Source: Opitutales bacterium
GTDB taxonomy: Bacteria > Verrucomicrobiota > Verrucomicrobiia > Opitutales > Opitutaceae
DNA: 51,063 bases
Assembly: GCA_018700525.1 (NCBI GenBank)
Contig: JABITN010000102.1
Location: 1 to 51,063 of the forward strand
Reading direction: 5' to 3'
Position numbers and translations under genes: made by a program. Positions within the stretch are counted from its first letter, which is position 1, and each line of letters starts with the position of its first letter. Of this stretch, positions 8,532 to 16,182 are shown one piece after another. The notes beneath the pieces are model-generated. The model searched no databases. It was given only the letters and a program-made list of their open reading frames with translations, and was not told the origin of the DNA.

Positions 8532-10178
8532 TTAGAGTGACACGCCGCGTTTCCAAGGGATGAAGTCGTCCTGGCCGAGAACTTGAGCGCACGTTTGGTT
8601 TTCGCCGCTGGCGGTTCGGACGATCAGTTCGAGGAGGTCGTCGGCTAGGTCGTCGATCGTGGCGGTACCTTCGATGACGGGTCCCGTATCGAAATCGATC
8701 ATATCGCTCAGATTGCGAGCGATTTTCGAATTGCTCGAAAGCTTTATGACGGGCGTAACGGGGTTTCCGGTGGGGGTGCCCAGTCCTGTTGAAAAGACGA
8801 TCATGTTCGCTCCGGCGCCGGCCATTGCGGTTGTGGATTCAACGTCGCCGCCAGGAGTGCAAAGTAGGCTGAGACCGTTTTCGCTTACCCATTCCGGATA
8901 GTCCAATACTGCTCGTACGGGGGAGGAGCCGCCTTTGAGGGCTGCGCCGGCTGACTTGATCGCATCGGTGGTAAGCCCATCCATTATGTTGCCAGGGGAG
9001 GGGTTGTGGTCGAAGCCGGAACCGACACGTGCGGCGGCATCGGCGTAGGCTTTCATCAGTTTCAAAAAACGTTCAGCAATTTCCGGACTGGCGCTGCGGT
9101 CGACTAGGTTTTGTTCGACGCCGCACAGTTCGGGGAATTCGGCGAGGATCACGCTTCCGCCGGATGCTACAAGTCGGTCGGAAGCCGATCCGATAACGGG
9201 ATTGGCGGAAATACCGGAAAATCCGTCCGACCCCCCGCACTCGACTCCAAGGACCAGTTTACTGATCGGGGCCGATTCGCGTTTGCAGCGATTCGCTTCG
9301 GAAACGCCTTTGAAGGTCACCCGGATGGCTTGGGACAGCATCTCTTTTTCCGAGGCGCTTTTCTGCTGTTCGAAGTAGTGTACAGGTTTTGAGAAATTGG
9401 GATCGCGACGCTCGATCTCGGCCTTCAGGTGATCTATCTGCACCTTTTGGCAGCCTAGGCTCAGGACGGTTGCTCCAGCAACATTCGGGTGGGCTATATA
9501 GCCCGCTAAAAGTCCGCTTAAAGTTGCTGCGTCTTCAGCGGTTCCGCCGCAGCCGAGCGTGTGGCTGAGAAACTTGATGCCATCGACATTGGGAAAGAGG
9601 CGTGGTCGAGCGCCTGCGTTCGAAGTCGCGTCGAGTTCCGGTACGTCGTCCAGCTCGGCTCCGGAATTATAAGCGGTTACCAACTCCGTTACGTAGCTAG
9701 CATAGAGGCTTTCCTGTCCGTAGCCAAGGGGTTTCAGGAGGGCTTCCTTCATCGTGGCCAAGTTGCGATTTTCGCAAAATACCAAGGGAATCACGACCCA
9801 GTAATTGGCGGTTCCGACCGAGCCATTGGCGCGGTGGTACCCTTGGAAAGTGGCGTTTTCCCAGCGATCCGTATCCGGAGCCTGCCAGCTGGATTGAGTA
9901 TCCGAGATGCTCGCGCCATCGGCTGCATGGATAACATTGTCGACGTGGATACGTTCGCCGCGGGCGATGGTCTTTTGGGCTCGGCCAACTTTGACGCCGT
10001 ACATGTAGAGCACGTCGTTGACCTCGAATTGCTGAGCGGCGAATTTATGTTTGGCCGGCACTTTTTCGCTCAATACGAACGTCTCGCCTTCGTATTCAAG
10101 TTTCTGGCTAGCATCGAGGTCGCGCAGGGCCACGATGATATTGTCGTTCGGATGTACTTTAAGAATTGAAGCGCTCAT
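8532..10178 (-). CDS. uxaA: Altronate dehydratase family protein (fused small and large domains)
   Basis: 548 residues from ATG 10178, chosen over an upstream in-frame ATG (10220) because the SAF domain begins MSASILKVHPNDNIIVALRDL. Residues 1-95 form the SAF (small) domain ending RGERIHVDNVIHA. From about 115 comes the large UxaA/GarD domain, with NYWVVIPLVFCENRN, LSHTLGCGG, GLLAGYIAHPNV, LGVECGGSDGFSGISANPVIG, EFPELCGVE and STGLGTPTGNPVTPVIKLSSN. Conserved Cys residues (HTLGCGG, LGVECGG, LLCTPGGD) fit an iron-dependent dehydratase. Known members turn D-altronate, or the related galactarate, into a 2-keto-3-deoxy acid for the KDG pathway. It is a little longer than E. coli UxaA (about 495). 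Which aldarate/aldonate is used cannot be fixed from sequence. Confidence 0.87.
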   Translation of the reverse strand: MSASILKVHPNDNIIVALRDLDASQKLEYEGETFVLSEKVPAKHKFAAQQFEVNDVLYMYGVKVGRAQKTIARGERIHVDNVIHAADGASISDTQSSWQAPDTDRWENATFQGYHRANGSVGTANYWVVIPLVFCENRNLATMKEALLKPLGYGQESLYASYVTELVTAYNSGAELDDVPELDATSNAGARPRLFPNVDGIKFLSHTLGCGGTAEDAATLSGLLAGYIAHPNVAGATVLSLGCQKVQIDHLKAEIERRDPNFSKPVHYFEQQKSASEKEMLSQAIRVTFKGVSEANRCKRESAPISKLVLGVECGGSDGFSGISANPVIGSASDRLVASGGSVILAEFPELCGVEQNLVDRSASPEIAERFLKLMKAYADAAARVGSGFDHNPSPGNIMDGLTTDAIKSAGAALKGGSSPVRAVLDYPEWVSENGLSLLCTPGGDVESTTAMAGAGANMIVFSTGLGTPTGNPVTPVIKLSSNSKIARNLSDMIDFDTGPVIEGTATIDDLADDLLELIVRTASGENQTCAQVLGQDDFIPWKRGVSL

Positions 10179-10297
10179 AGGTGGAAACTGCAGGTTTAGT
10201 CCCGTCCCGGTGGAAGGCAATTTACTTTTCGAAGCGAAGGGGTTTTCAGCTCATTTTGTTTCCAGCGTTGGCACGCTAACTATGAGCCTGTCGTACG

Positions 10298-11620
10298 TTA
10301 AAACCCCAATTTCTGAATTTCCTTGGTTAGCTGGAAGATGCCGACGGCGGTCATCAGAAACGACGAAACCCATAACATCGCTATCCAGCTTAATTTCGGG
10401 CGCAGGGCTTCATGGGTTTCCCGGTAGAGGAAATAGAGCGCGGCGAAACTTAGAAAAGGGAGCATCAGAGCCTGGGCAACTGCTCCGATTGTCACCAAGG
10501 TCACAGGTTTCCCGACGGATAAATAGAATAGGCAATATATGGCGGGCAGGGTGACGCATGAGATGCGGATGAGCCGTTTCCGTCCTGCCTCATCGGTGAC
10601 TTTGACCAGTCGCATAAGTTTAAGCAAATCGGCGGCAAGGCGGCTATTGGAGGCGGTTGAAATGAAGATCGTGGAGTAGAGGACCATAAATGCCCCGATC
10701 ACGAATATCCATAAGCCAGTGGTTCCGAAGGATGTGCTATAGAGCTCGGAGAGATTGATCATCAAATTCTCATTGTTTATTTCCAATCCCTTGCCGTTGA
10801 GCACTGCGGCGCCGAGTAGGTAGAACGCAATCGTGGCTCCCGTGTAAATGACGAGAGAAACGAGGGCATCCCATTTGAGGATTCTCATCCAACCTTGCGC
10901 TCTTTCGACCCATTCCTCGCTGCCGTCGTCCGGTCCGACATGACGGGCGTATCCTTTTTCCAAACACCAGTATGGGTAGTAGATGAGCTCGGCAGCTCCG
11001 ACGCCGATTACGCCAAAAGCGGCAAAGGCTACGATAAATTGCTTGGGTAATTGAAAACTCAGCCCTTCGCTGATGTTCTGAGCGGTGATTCCATAGTCGG
11101 TCCAATAGAGCGAGAATACCGCGAAGATCGTGAACATGGTGAACACCGCGATCATGGAGGTAGAGAATTTCTCGATGAAGGCATAGCGCCCTACGTAGAG
11201 CAATACGGCGCATGAGCCAGTTACCAAAATCGCCAGGGTCGTATTCGAAAGCGAGGAACCCGCTAGGCCCGCGACCTGGGCAATGCCGCCGACCATTCCG
11301 GATAGTTGAAAGAACGTAGCGACGAACATGAGCATCCAGAGCCATACCAGCCAGGAGACCACTACCTTCGGTCCAGGGACGGAGTTTAATGCTTCGAGAG
11401 TCGTTTTGCCTTTCGACAATGTGTAGCGTCCTAATTCGACCTGCAGGAAGACTTTTATCGCGCAGCCAAGGATGATGAACCACAGGAGAATGAAACCAAC
11501 CTGAGCTCCGAGGATGGTGGTTACGATAAGCTCGCCCGAACCGACGATGTTTGCCGATACGATAAGGCCGGGGCCGAGTTGTTTGAGGATACCGCGAAAA
11601 TCAGTGGGGGCTTTGAGCAT
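10298..11620 (-). CDS. Nramp-like transporter lacking the canonical metal-binding motifs
   Basis: 440 residues with about 11 hydrophobic segments. Start at ATG 11620 (MLKAPTDFRGILKQLGPG); the longer frame to 11869 would overlap the upstream permease gene and encodes Arg/His-rich nonsense. The opening LGPGLIVSANIVGSGELIVT matches the first helix of the Nramp fold. The metal-coordinating DPGN is GSGE here, and the helix-6 MPH motif is replaced by GAAELIYYPYW. Those residues coordinate Mn/Fe in true Nramp proteins, so the usual 'divalent metal transporter' label is doubtful. It follows the ArsB/NhaD-type permease by 50 bp and precedes altronate dehydratase by 119 bp, all on the same strand. A sugar-acid or other organic-ion substrate is possible (inference). 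Confidence 0.8.
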   Translation of the reverse strand: MLKAPTDFRGILKQLGPGLIVSANIVGSGELIVTTILGAQVGFILLWFIILGCAIKVFLQVELGRYTLSKGKTTLEALNSVPGPKVVVSWLVWLWMLMFVATFFQLSGMVGGIAQVAGLAGSSLSNTTLAILVTGSCAVLLYVGRYAFIEKFSTSMIAVFTMFTIFAVFSLYWTDYGITAQNISEGLSFQLPKQFIVAFAAFGVIGVGAAELIYYPYWCLEKGYARHVGPDDGSEEWVERAQGWMRILKWDALVSLVIYTGATIAFYLLGAAVLNGKGLEINNENLMINLSELYSTSFGTTGLWIFVIGAFMVLYSTIFISTASNSRLAADLLKLMRLVKVTDEAGRKRLIRISCVTLPAIYCLFYLSVGKPVTLVTIGAVAQALMLPFLSFAALYFLYRETHEALRPKLSWIAMLWVSSFLMTAVGIFQLTKEIQKLGF

Positions 11621-11670
11621 GGAGGAGGGTGGGAAGGTTGAGGGATGAAGGATGAAAAGGTTTAGTGGGA

Positions 11671-13077
11671 TTACCGGAGGAAGATGAGGACGTAGGCGGT
11701 GGCTAGGGCGATTTGAATGAGGGCGTAAGGGATGGCTTTGACGACGAATCCGCCGAAGGACATGGGAAGCTTGTATTTGTGAATTATCGTAACAGCGACA
11801 AGTGTCGAGGCGCTTCCGATTGGAGTGAGGTTTCCGCCAAGATTGGCCCCGAAGATGACAGCCCACCAAAGAGGCGATTCGCCGGGGGTTCCGGTAGATC
11901 CTAGGATCTTTGCCAGCATTGCGGCGAGCGGTATGTTGTCTGTCACGGAACTGAATCCTGCTGCCGATACGAGGAGAGCCCCCGTGCCGAGAGCGTTCTC
12001 GACGTCACCAATAATCACTGACAATCCTTTTCCTATGAGTGCTAATACTTGAGCGTGTTCGAGTACGTTGATGACCACAAACAGGGCCATGAAAAATCCG
12101 ATCAAGTCCCAATCGACCGCTTTGTAGAATTGATCCACTTCATTTTTGAAGCGAATCAGCATGATTAGGGCGAACGCCAGGGCGACATAGCCCATCCCCA
12201 GGTCCCTTACGAACGGCATGACCGATGCAGTGGCGATCACTCCAATGAAGGCAACGAGCATAAGGGTTCCAAACCAGAAAAATCCAGCGCTTTCGATCCC
12301 GTCGTTTTCATCGAAGCTATTTACCTTGGTCAAAGCCGTCTCGCGTTCCTCGGGTGTGGTTAGGCGTTTGATCTTAAAGACTTTCGCCCCCATCCAGATC
12401 GTTAGGAGGGTCGCTGCAAAGACGTAGGGACTGGCTTTGACGAAGAAGGTTAGGAAGCTGATGCCTGCCGCGTTGCCTACGATGATGTTTGGCACGGAAC
12501 TGATGAGCGTGAGCAGTCCACCGATATTCGTCAAAAGGCCTTCTATCAAAAGGAATCCTAGCAGCTTGTCCGTTCGTTCGAGTTTGCCGAGCGAGACGGC
12601 TGTTAGCGAACCGACGATGATCATTGCCGTTACGTTATTGAGGACTGCCGAGAAAACGACCGTCATGATTCCGTAAAGCCAAAGCAAGGTTTGCGGGTCT
12701 CCCTTGGATGCCTTGGTCAGCTTTACCGCGATCCAAGTGAAGAGCCCGGAACGCGAGGTTACATCGACGAACACGCTTGATCCGACGATGATGGCAATCA
12801 CCCCCCAGTCGATCGCGGGGATATAGACAGGGATTTCGATCGCGTGCCCACCGGGAAGCATCATTGCCCCGAAAGGAATAATGTGAAAAGTAGTTCCGAT
12901 GATCAGAGCTCCAACGGCAAAGAGGCCGACGATTAGCGATTTCTTTGCGTGAAGCTTCTCCTCGAGAGCGAGGCAAAAGATCATTGCTACCAAGTAGAAT
13001 GTGAAGAAAAGAGTGACGCCCTGCGAGACCTCGCTCGTGGCGTGGGCTGATTCGATGGCGGTAGATAAAATATTCAT
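11671..13077 (-). CDS. ArsB/NhaD-type ion permease (IT superfamily)
   Basis: 468 residues with about 11-12 membrane helices; the N-terminus (MNILSTAIESAHATSEVSQGVTLFFTFYLVA) fits an Na+/H+ antiporter or SLC13-like carrier. The duplicated fold shows in two half-sequence motifs, FSAVLNNVTAMIIVGSLT and FSSVTDNIPLAAMLA. Also seen are GGLLTLISSVPNIIVGNAAGISF and NLGGNLTPIGSASTLVAV. These are typical of the ArsB/NhaD permease group, which exchanges Na+, arsenite or carboxylates. No arsR or arsA is nearby, so arsenic resistance is unlikely; Na+/H+ exchange fits a marine organism. It is separated from the upstream Usp-like gene by only 21 bp, which suggests co-transcription. Confidence 0.85.
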   Translation of the reverse strand: MNILSTAIESAHATSEVSQGVTLFFTFYLVAMIFCLALEEKLHAKKSLIVGLFAVGALIIGTTFHIIPFGAMMLPGGHAIEIPVYIPAIDWGVIAIIVGSSVFVDVTSRSGLFTWIAVKLTKASKGDPQTLLWLYGIMTVVFSAVLNNVTAMIIVGSLTAVSLGKLERTDKLLGFLLIEGLLTNIGGLLTLISSVPNIIVGNAAGISFLTFFVKASPYVFAATLLTIWMGAKVFKIKRLTTPEERETALTKVNSFDENDGIESAGFFWFGTLMLVAFIGVIATASVMPFVRDLGMGYVALAFALIMLIRFKNEVDQFYKAVDWDLIGFFMALFVVINVLEHAQVLALIGKGLSVIIGDVENALGTGALLVSAAGFSSVTDNIPLAAMLAKILGSTGTPGESPLWWAVIFGANLGGNLTPIGSASTLVAVTIIHKYKLPMSFGGFVVKAIPYALIQIALATAYVLIFLR

Positions 13078-13098
13078 ACAGTTCAGGTCGAATCGAAT

Positions 13099-13959
13099 CT
13101 AAATCATTAGCAGGGGAATCGCCCGCATTTCAACAGCTAACGGGTAGGCTTGGCCATGCATGGCCAATTGGTCGTGATCCTTTGTTCGCATTACCAGAAG
13201 GTCAATCGGGTCTTTTTCGAGGATGCTTTTGTATTCAGCCAAATTGCTGCCGAATGTAACCTGGGCCCGAACGTCTAGGGCGAGCGTACGCTCGGAAAGA
13301 ACCGTACGACAGGATTCGATATAATCCGAAGGACCTTTGCGAAGCTGATTCGTCAGCAACGCACGAGCTTCATCGGTATCGATTTGCGGGATCTTGGAAA
13401 TCGCTTCCATGTAGCGATCGAATACTGCCTGGTCTTCGACGTGGGACAGGATCAGCTTTCCGCCTTTTTCCGTAAATGACGCCGCTGCCGATACGAGACG
13501 GTAGTCGTTTGCCAGGTGGTCGGTCATCGCGAGGACGCTTTTGCATGCACCCAATGAATGGTCTGCAGCGTATCCAGCATCAGGATGCGGAATAACGAGC
13601 ACGGGGGCACTTGTCAGTTGAAGCAGTACGTCAAGGAATTCGCCTAGGCTGTGGGGATATTTCCAGGCTTCGCTTTTCAGGTTTCGATAGGCGATAATTA
13701 AATCAGGCTTTTCGTGCTCAACCCTAGCGAGCAGTTCAACTGTAGTTTTATATTCCGCTCCTGGTACGGTTGCCCATGTTGAAACGGCACCGCAAATGGC
13801 CGACTCGACAAAGGATTTCAGTTCCTCGGCAAGGAGATTCGCTTGATCGACTTGCAGGTCGGTAACGAGCATCGCTCGTTTGATTTCCAGAGGTTTGTAT
13901 TCGAACGGATCCTTTAGGGCCGCTCTGAATACGCTTTCGAACTGATCGACTTTTGACAT
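13099..13959 (-). CDS. Tandem universal-stress-protein-like protein
   Basis: 286 residues from ATG 13959 (MSKVDQFESVFRAALKDPF); an upstream in-frame ATG (14049) adds 30 non-conserved residues. Two Usp-like alpha/beta halves are seen. The first covers about 28-150 (KRAMLVTDLQVDQANLLAEEL...PDLIIAYRNLKSEAWKYPHSLGEFLDVLLQLTSAPVLVIP). The second covers about 165-286 (KSVLAMTDHLANDYRLVSAAASFTEKGGKLILSHVED...DPIDLLVMRTKD...YPLAVEMRAIPLLMI). The G-x2-G-x9-G(S/T) ATP-binding signature is not obvious in either half, so it may not bind ATP. It is the first gene of a probable operon with the NhaD-type permease; Usp domains often sit next to, or are fused to, cation antiporters and may regulate them. Confidence 0.8.
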   Translation of the reverse strand: MSKVDQFESVFRAALKDPFEYKPLEIKRAMLVTDLQVDQANLLAEELKSFVESAICGAVSTWATVPGAEYKTTVELLARVEHEKPDLIIAYRNLKSEAWKYPHSLGEFLDVLLQLTSAPVLVIPHPDAGYAADHSLGACKSVLAMTDHLANDYRLVSAAASFTEKGGKLILSHVEDQAVFDRYMEAISKIPQIDTDEARALLTNQLRKGPSDYIESCRTVLSERTLALDVRAQVTFGSNLAEYKSILEKDPIDLLVMRTKDHDQLAMHGQAYPLAVEMRAIPLLMI

Positions 13960-14129
13960 GGGTTGGGCAATGGGTATCTGTGCCACGAAGCGAGGCACGG
14001 TCAAAGCAATCGGTTTTTGGATTTTCGGGCAACGAGATTCGTCGCCCAAAATCGGGCTGCGAGCAATTGGTCGCTTTTACCATTTCTCAGAATGAGAACC
14101 GTGGCGGCAATGCCGCCAACCAGCGGAGT

Positions 14130-14330
14130 TTATTGGGTCAATGCTTCCATTGGCTTGGACCAGCGCGTTGCTTCCCTGAGTAGAGGAACTTCCGCCTCGA
14201 TTTCGATTTGTATGGCGGTGTAACGCTTGAGGTCGTCACGGAGAACGCACAGCGCGTCTTGGCCCATCTCTTTAACAGCAAATAGCTCGGACAAATAGTC
14301 GTTTAGCACGATGCCGAACGTTTCCGTACC
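14130..14330 (-). pseudogene. Possible gene remnant (unrecognised)
   Basis: A minus-strand open stretch of about 66 codons, ending at TAA 14130-14132 and bounded upstream by TAA (14331-14333). It reads TETFGIVLNDYLSELFAVKE...DALCVLRDDLKRYTAIQIEIEAEVPLLREATRWSKPMEALTQ. The amphipathic, charge-rich composition looks protein-coding, but there is no start codon near its head and I do not recognise the family. It may be the C-terminus of a lost gene or chance. Confidence 0.3.
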
Positions 14331-14451
14331 TTAGCGGTGTCTGTATACCAGAGCGTTGAAGATGCCTTTGGGGGACGAGAAAATGGCGCGAAAGACGCTA
14401 GGTAGGTCACTCTCTTGAGGCTCGAGTACTGACTCCTTGGATATCCCCTTT

Positions 14452-14635
14452 GGACGCAAAAAGGGCCCCGCTAGGCGAGACCCTCTTAACAAACTACAAA
14501 CTACAAACGAAAATGAACAAATCAACTTGTTCTGCTTATGAGCAGACGAAGTAGGGAGCGAAGCGTTCAAAATCGGGTAAGTTTTTTTAAGAGAGCTCAG
14601 AAAGCCTTGGAAGAGGGTGACGCAGGGGGGTGCGA
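14452..14635 (-). repeat. Structured dispersed element, copy 1 (candidate small RNA)
   Basis: Shares about 180 bp with copies 2 and 3: ggacgcaaaaaggg at the left, the hairpin region, acaaactacaaac, gcgttcaaaatcgggtaag, then a run of T and agagagct. On the minus strand it ends in a strong terminator-like hairpin (14458-14486: GGGTCTCGC, loop CTA, GCGGGGCCC, then TTTTT). An upstream hairpin GAACAA/TTGTTC replaces the GGACAA/TTGTCC of copy 2, a compensatory change. This copy lacks the right-hand motif present in copies 2 and 3. Confidence 0.75.
14458..14486 (-). terminator. Intrinsic terminator hairpin of element copy 1
   Basis: Minus strand: nine-pair stem GGGTCTCGC/GCGGGGCCC (two G-U pairs), loop CTA, then TTTTT. 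Read on the plus strand the two wobbles become C-A mismatches, so the functional RNA is the minus-strand one. Confidence 0.65.
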
Positions 14636-14722
14636 AGCGTCAGTCGACGAAGTCGAGAGCTCTTGACGCGGCGTAGCCGGGTATCCAGCGGACTGAGGCT
14701 TAAAGGGCATCGCGCACGTGCT

Positions 14723-14787
14723 AGCGGCCGCTCGGAGATCGGCCATACCCCTCCAAAAGAATGGCCGCTCGGAGATCGGACGCTACC
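14723..14787. repeat. REPIN-like pair D, direct rather than inverted
   Basis: Two copies of ggccgctcggagatcgg in the same orientation (14723-14749 and 14761-14787), 11 bp apart, both ending in a tacc/ctacc tail. Unlike copies B, E, F and G they are tandem, so they cannot form the long hairpin. Located 78 bp past the NIPSNAP gene's stop. Confidence 0.75.
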
Positions 14788-14864
14788 TTTAGTCTTCCAA
14801 AAAAGACCTACGGATATTCGTCCAGCGGTTCTCGAATTCTTAGGGATTAGTCGCTAGGCTCACG

Positions 14865-15662
14865 CTAGAGCTGGGAGCCTTTAAGCGGCTTTAGATAGTT
14901 GGTCGTCCGTCCGGACACTCCCCCCTTGCTCCACTTTGGATTGGTTTTAGCTTTGTTCCAGCGCGGATTATCGCGGAAGGATTGCCAATCCTTGGCCTGA
15001 TCGGCTTCGTCATCGAAAGTAACCATATAGCGAAGGCTCGGGCGCTTTCCCCCTATAAGCGTTTCCGAATAGAATATCGCCTCCAGCCCGGACTCGGCGA
15101 ATATATCGGCTTCGATCTGATTGAACATGGCGATCTTGTTGGTGCTGCCCGCTTCGCTATGTCCCTCGTATTCGCGCATCTCGAAAATCCGCTTCTTTCC
15201 GGTATCGGGAACGGTTAGTTGCGGTTTGACCCGCATCGCCCGGAGCAAGTGGCTCTCAATCCGACGGTAGGCGGGATCATCCTTCGTCGCGTTGAGGTAG
15301 TCGGCGCCCACCTTTTTGTATTCCTTGTCCGCGTTGAGCTTCGACACGGAACTCGCGAATTGACCGATGGTCTTGTAGGGCACCAGCACAATTACTTGAC
15401 CGAACTGCTCGCCTTCCTGCGGCTTGGTTTCCTGGAAAAGACCGATGTTCTTTATTCCCTGGCGATTCAAGGCAGGGATGGCGGCCTCCGCCCAGTAATT
15501 GGCGATACGCTGCTGCTGGGCCGCGGAATCGACGGTATACACGCGAAGCTCGTAGTGTTCGCGTGGGTTGGGTTTGGGCTTATCTTGGGCCATAGAACTG
15601 TTTGCTAAGGTGAAAAGCGCAAGGAGCGCTAGAGGTGATGTTCGGAATAGGATATACTTCAT
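14865..15662 (-). CDS. NIPSNAP family protein, exported
   Basis: 265 residues. Signal peptide MKYILFRTSPLALLALFTLANSSMA, then HYELRVYTVDS, the start of the first NIPSNAP/EthD-like ferredoxin-fold domain (about 36-135). The second domain starts at KKRIFEMREYEGHSE (about 158-250) with WQSFRDNPRWNKAKTNPKW. Tandem NIPSNAP proteins of this kind are common in PVC bacteria; the fold is a dimeric alpha-beta barrel and the function is unknown. Exported copies often appear with sugar-degradation genes. It stands alone: downstream are repeats and upstream is a 520-bp gap before a divergent gene. Confidence 0.87.
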   Translation of the reverse strand: MKYILFRTSPLALLALFTLANSSMAQDKPKPNPREHYELRVYTVDSAAQQQRIANYWAEAAIPALNRQGIKNIGLFQETKPQEGEQFGQVIVLVPYKTIGQFASSVSKLNADKEYKKVGADYLNATKDDPAYRRIESHLLRAMRVKPQLTVPDTGKKRIFEMREYEGHSEAGSTNKIAMFNQIEADIFAESGLEAIFYSETLIGGKRPSLRYMVTFDDEADQAKDWQSFRDNPRWNKAKTNPKWSKGGVSGRTTNYLKPLKGSQL

Positions 15663-16182
15663 TTTTGGGATGGTAACTGGTTAAAGGTTATAACGCAGAT
15701 TCCCTTGGGTTTAGACATGCCGAGCAATGTTTTTCTGAGATTTTCCAAACTCGGCCACCATTTCCCCTTGGAACTCCCCGATTGCAACTCAAGGAATACC
15801 GCAATTCGCAAGGCGTTTTCCACTCGCCCATGACGTCTTGCGTCATACCTCCGTCACCTTTCATGTCGCTAAGTTCAAGAGCGTAGGGGCCACCTCACTA
15901 CAAGCAGGCAATTCCTAAGCGATCGTACGCCGCTGCTATCTCAAGATGGTCGCGGAAAACGAGGCCATGCAGTTTTGGGGTTTCGCCAGGTAGGTCATTG
16001 CATGAAGGTTTCAGCGCTGGCCTTTTTGTCACCCTCCTGAATTTGGTTCGGGATGGATAGATTTTTGAGGAACGCCCCTGCAAAGAAAAATGAATTGCTA
16101 GTAGGTCTCTCTTGAAAGACGGTACCCTAGACTAGAACCTTGAAGCTCTCGTTCCGATAAACGGAACGTACCGGCTAATCCT
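15663..16182. other. Divergent intergenic region
   Basis: 520 bp between the divergent NIPSNAP and DUF5916 genes. No open frame with coding character, repeat copy or tRNA was seen. It contains the inverted repeat near 16150-16168 listed separately. Promoters for both genes must lie here but cannot be assigned with confidence. Confidence 0.5.
16150..16168 (+). promoter_or_regulatory. Small hairpin just upstream of the DUF5916 gene
   Basis: cgttccg - ataaa - cggaacg, a perfect seven-pair stem with a five-base loop, ending 14 bases before the ATG at 16183. It could be a leader hairpin affecting translation or an operator half-site pair. There is no second copy in the window to support either. 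Confidence 0.35.

Noticed and set aside
11621-11869. Long N-terminal extension of the Nramp-like transporter overlapping the NhaD-type gene
   Set aside because: Composition is Arg/His/Pro-rich, typical of a shadow frame of the upstream gene; conserved sequence begins at 11620.
11671-13077. Arsenite efflux pump ArsB
   Set aside because: Family-level similarity only; no arsenic genes nearby, and a Usp-like partner fits ion exchange better.
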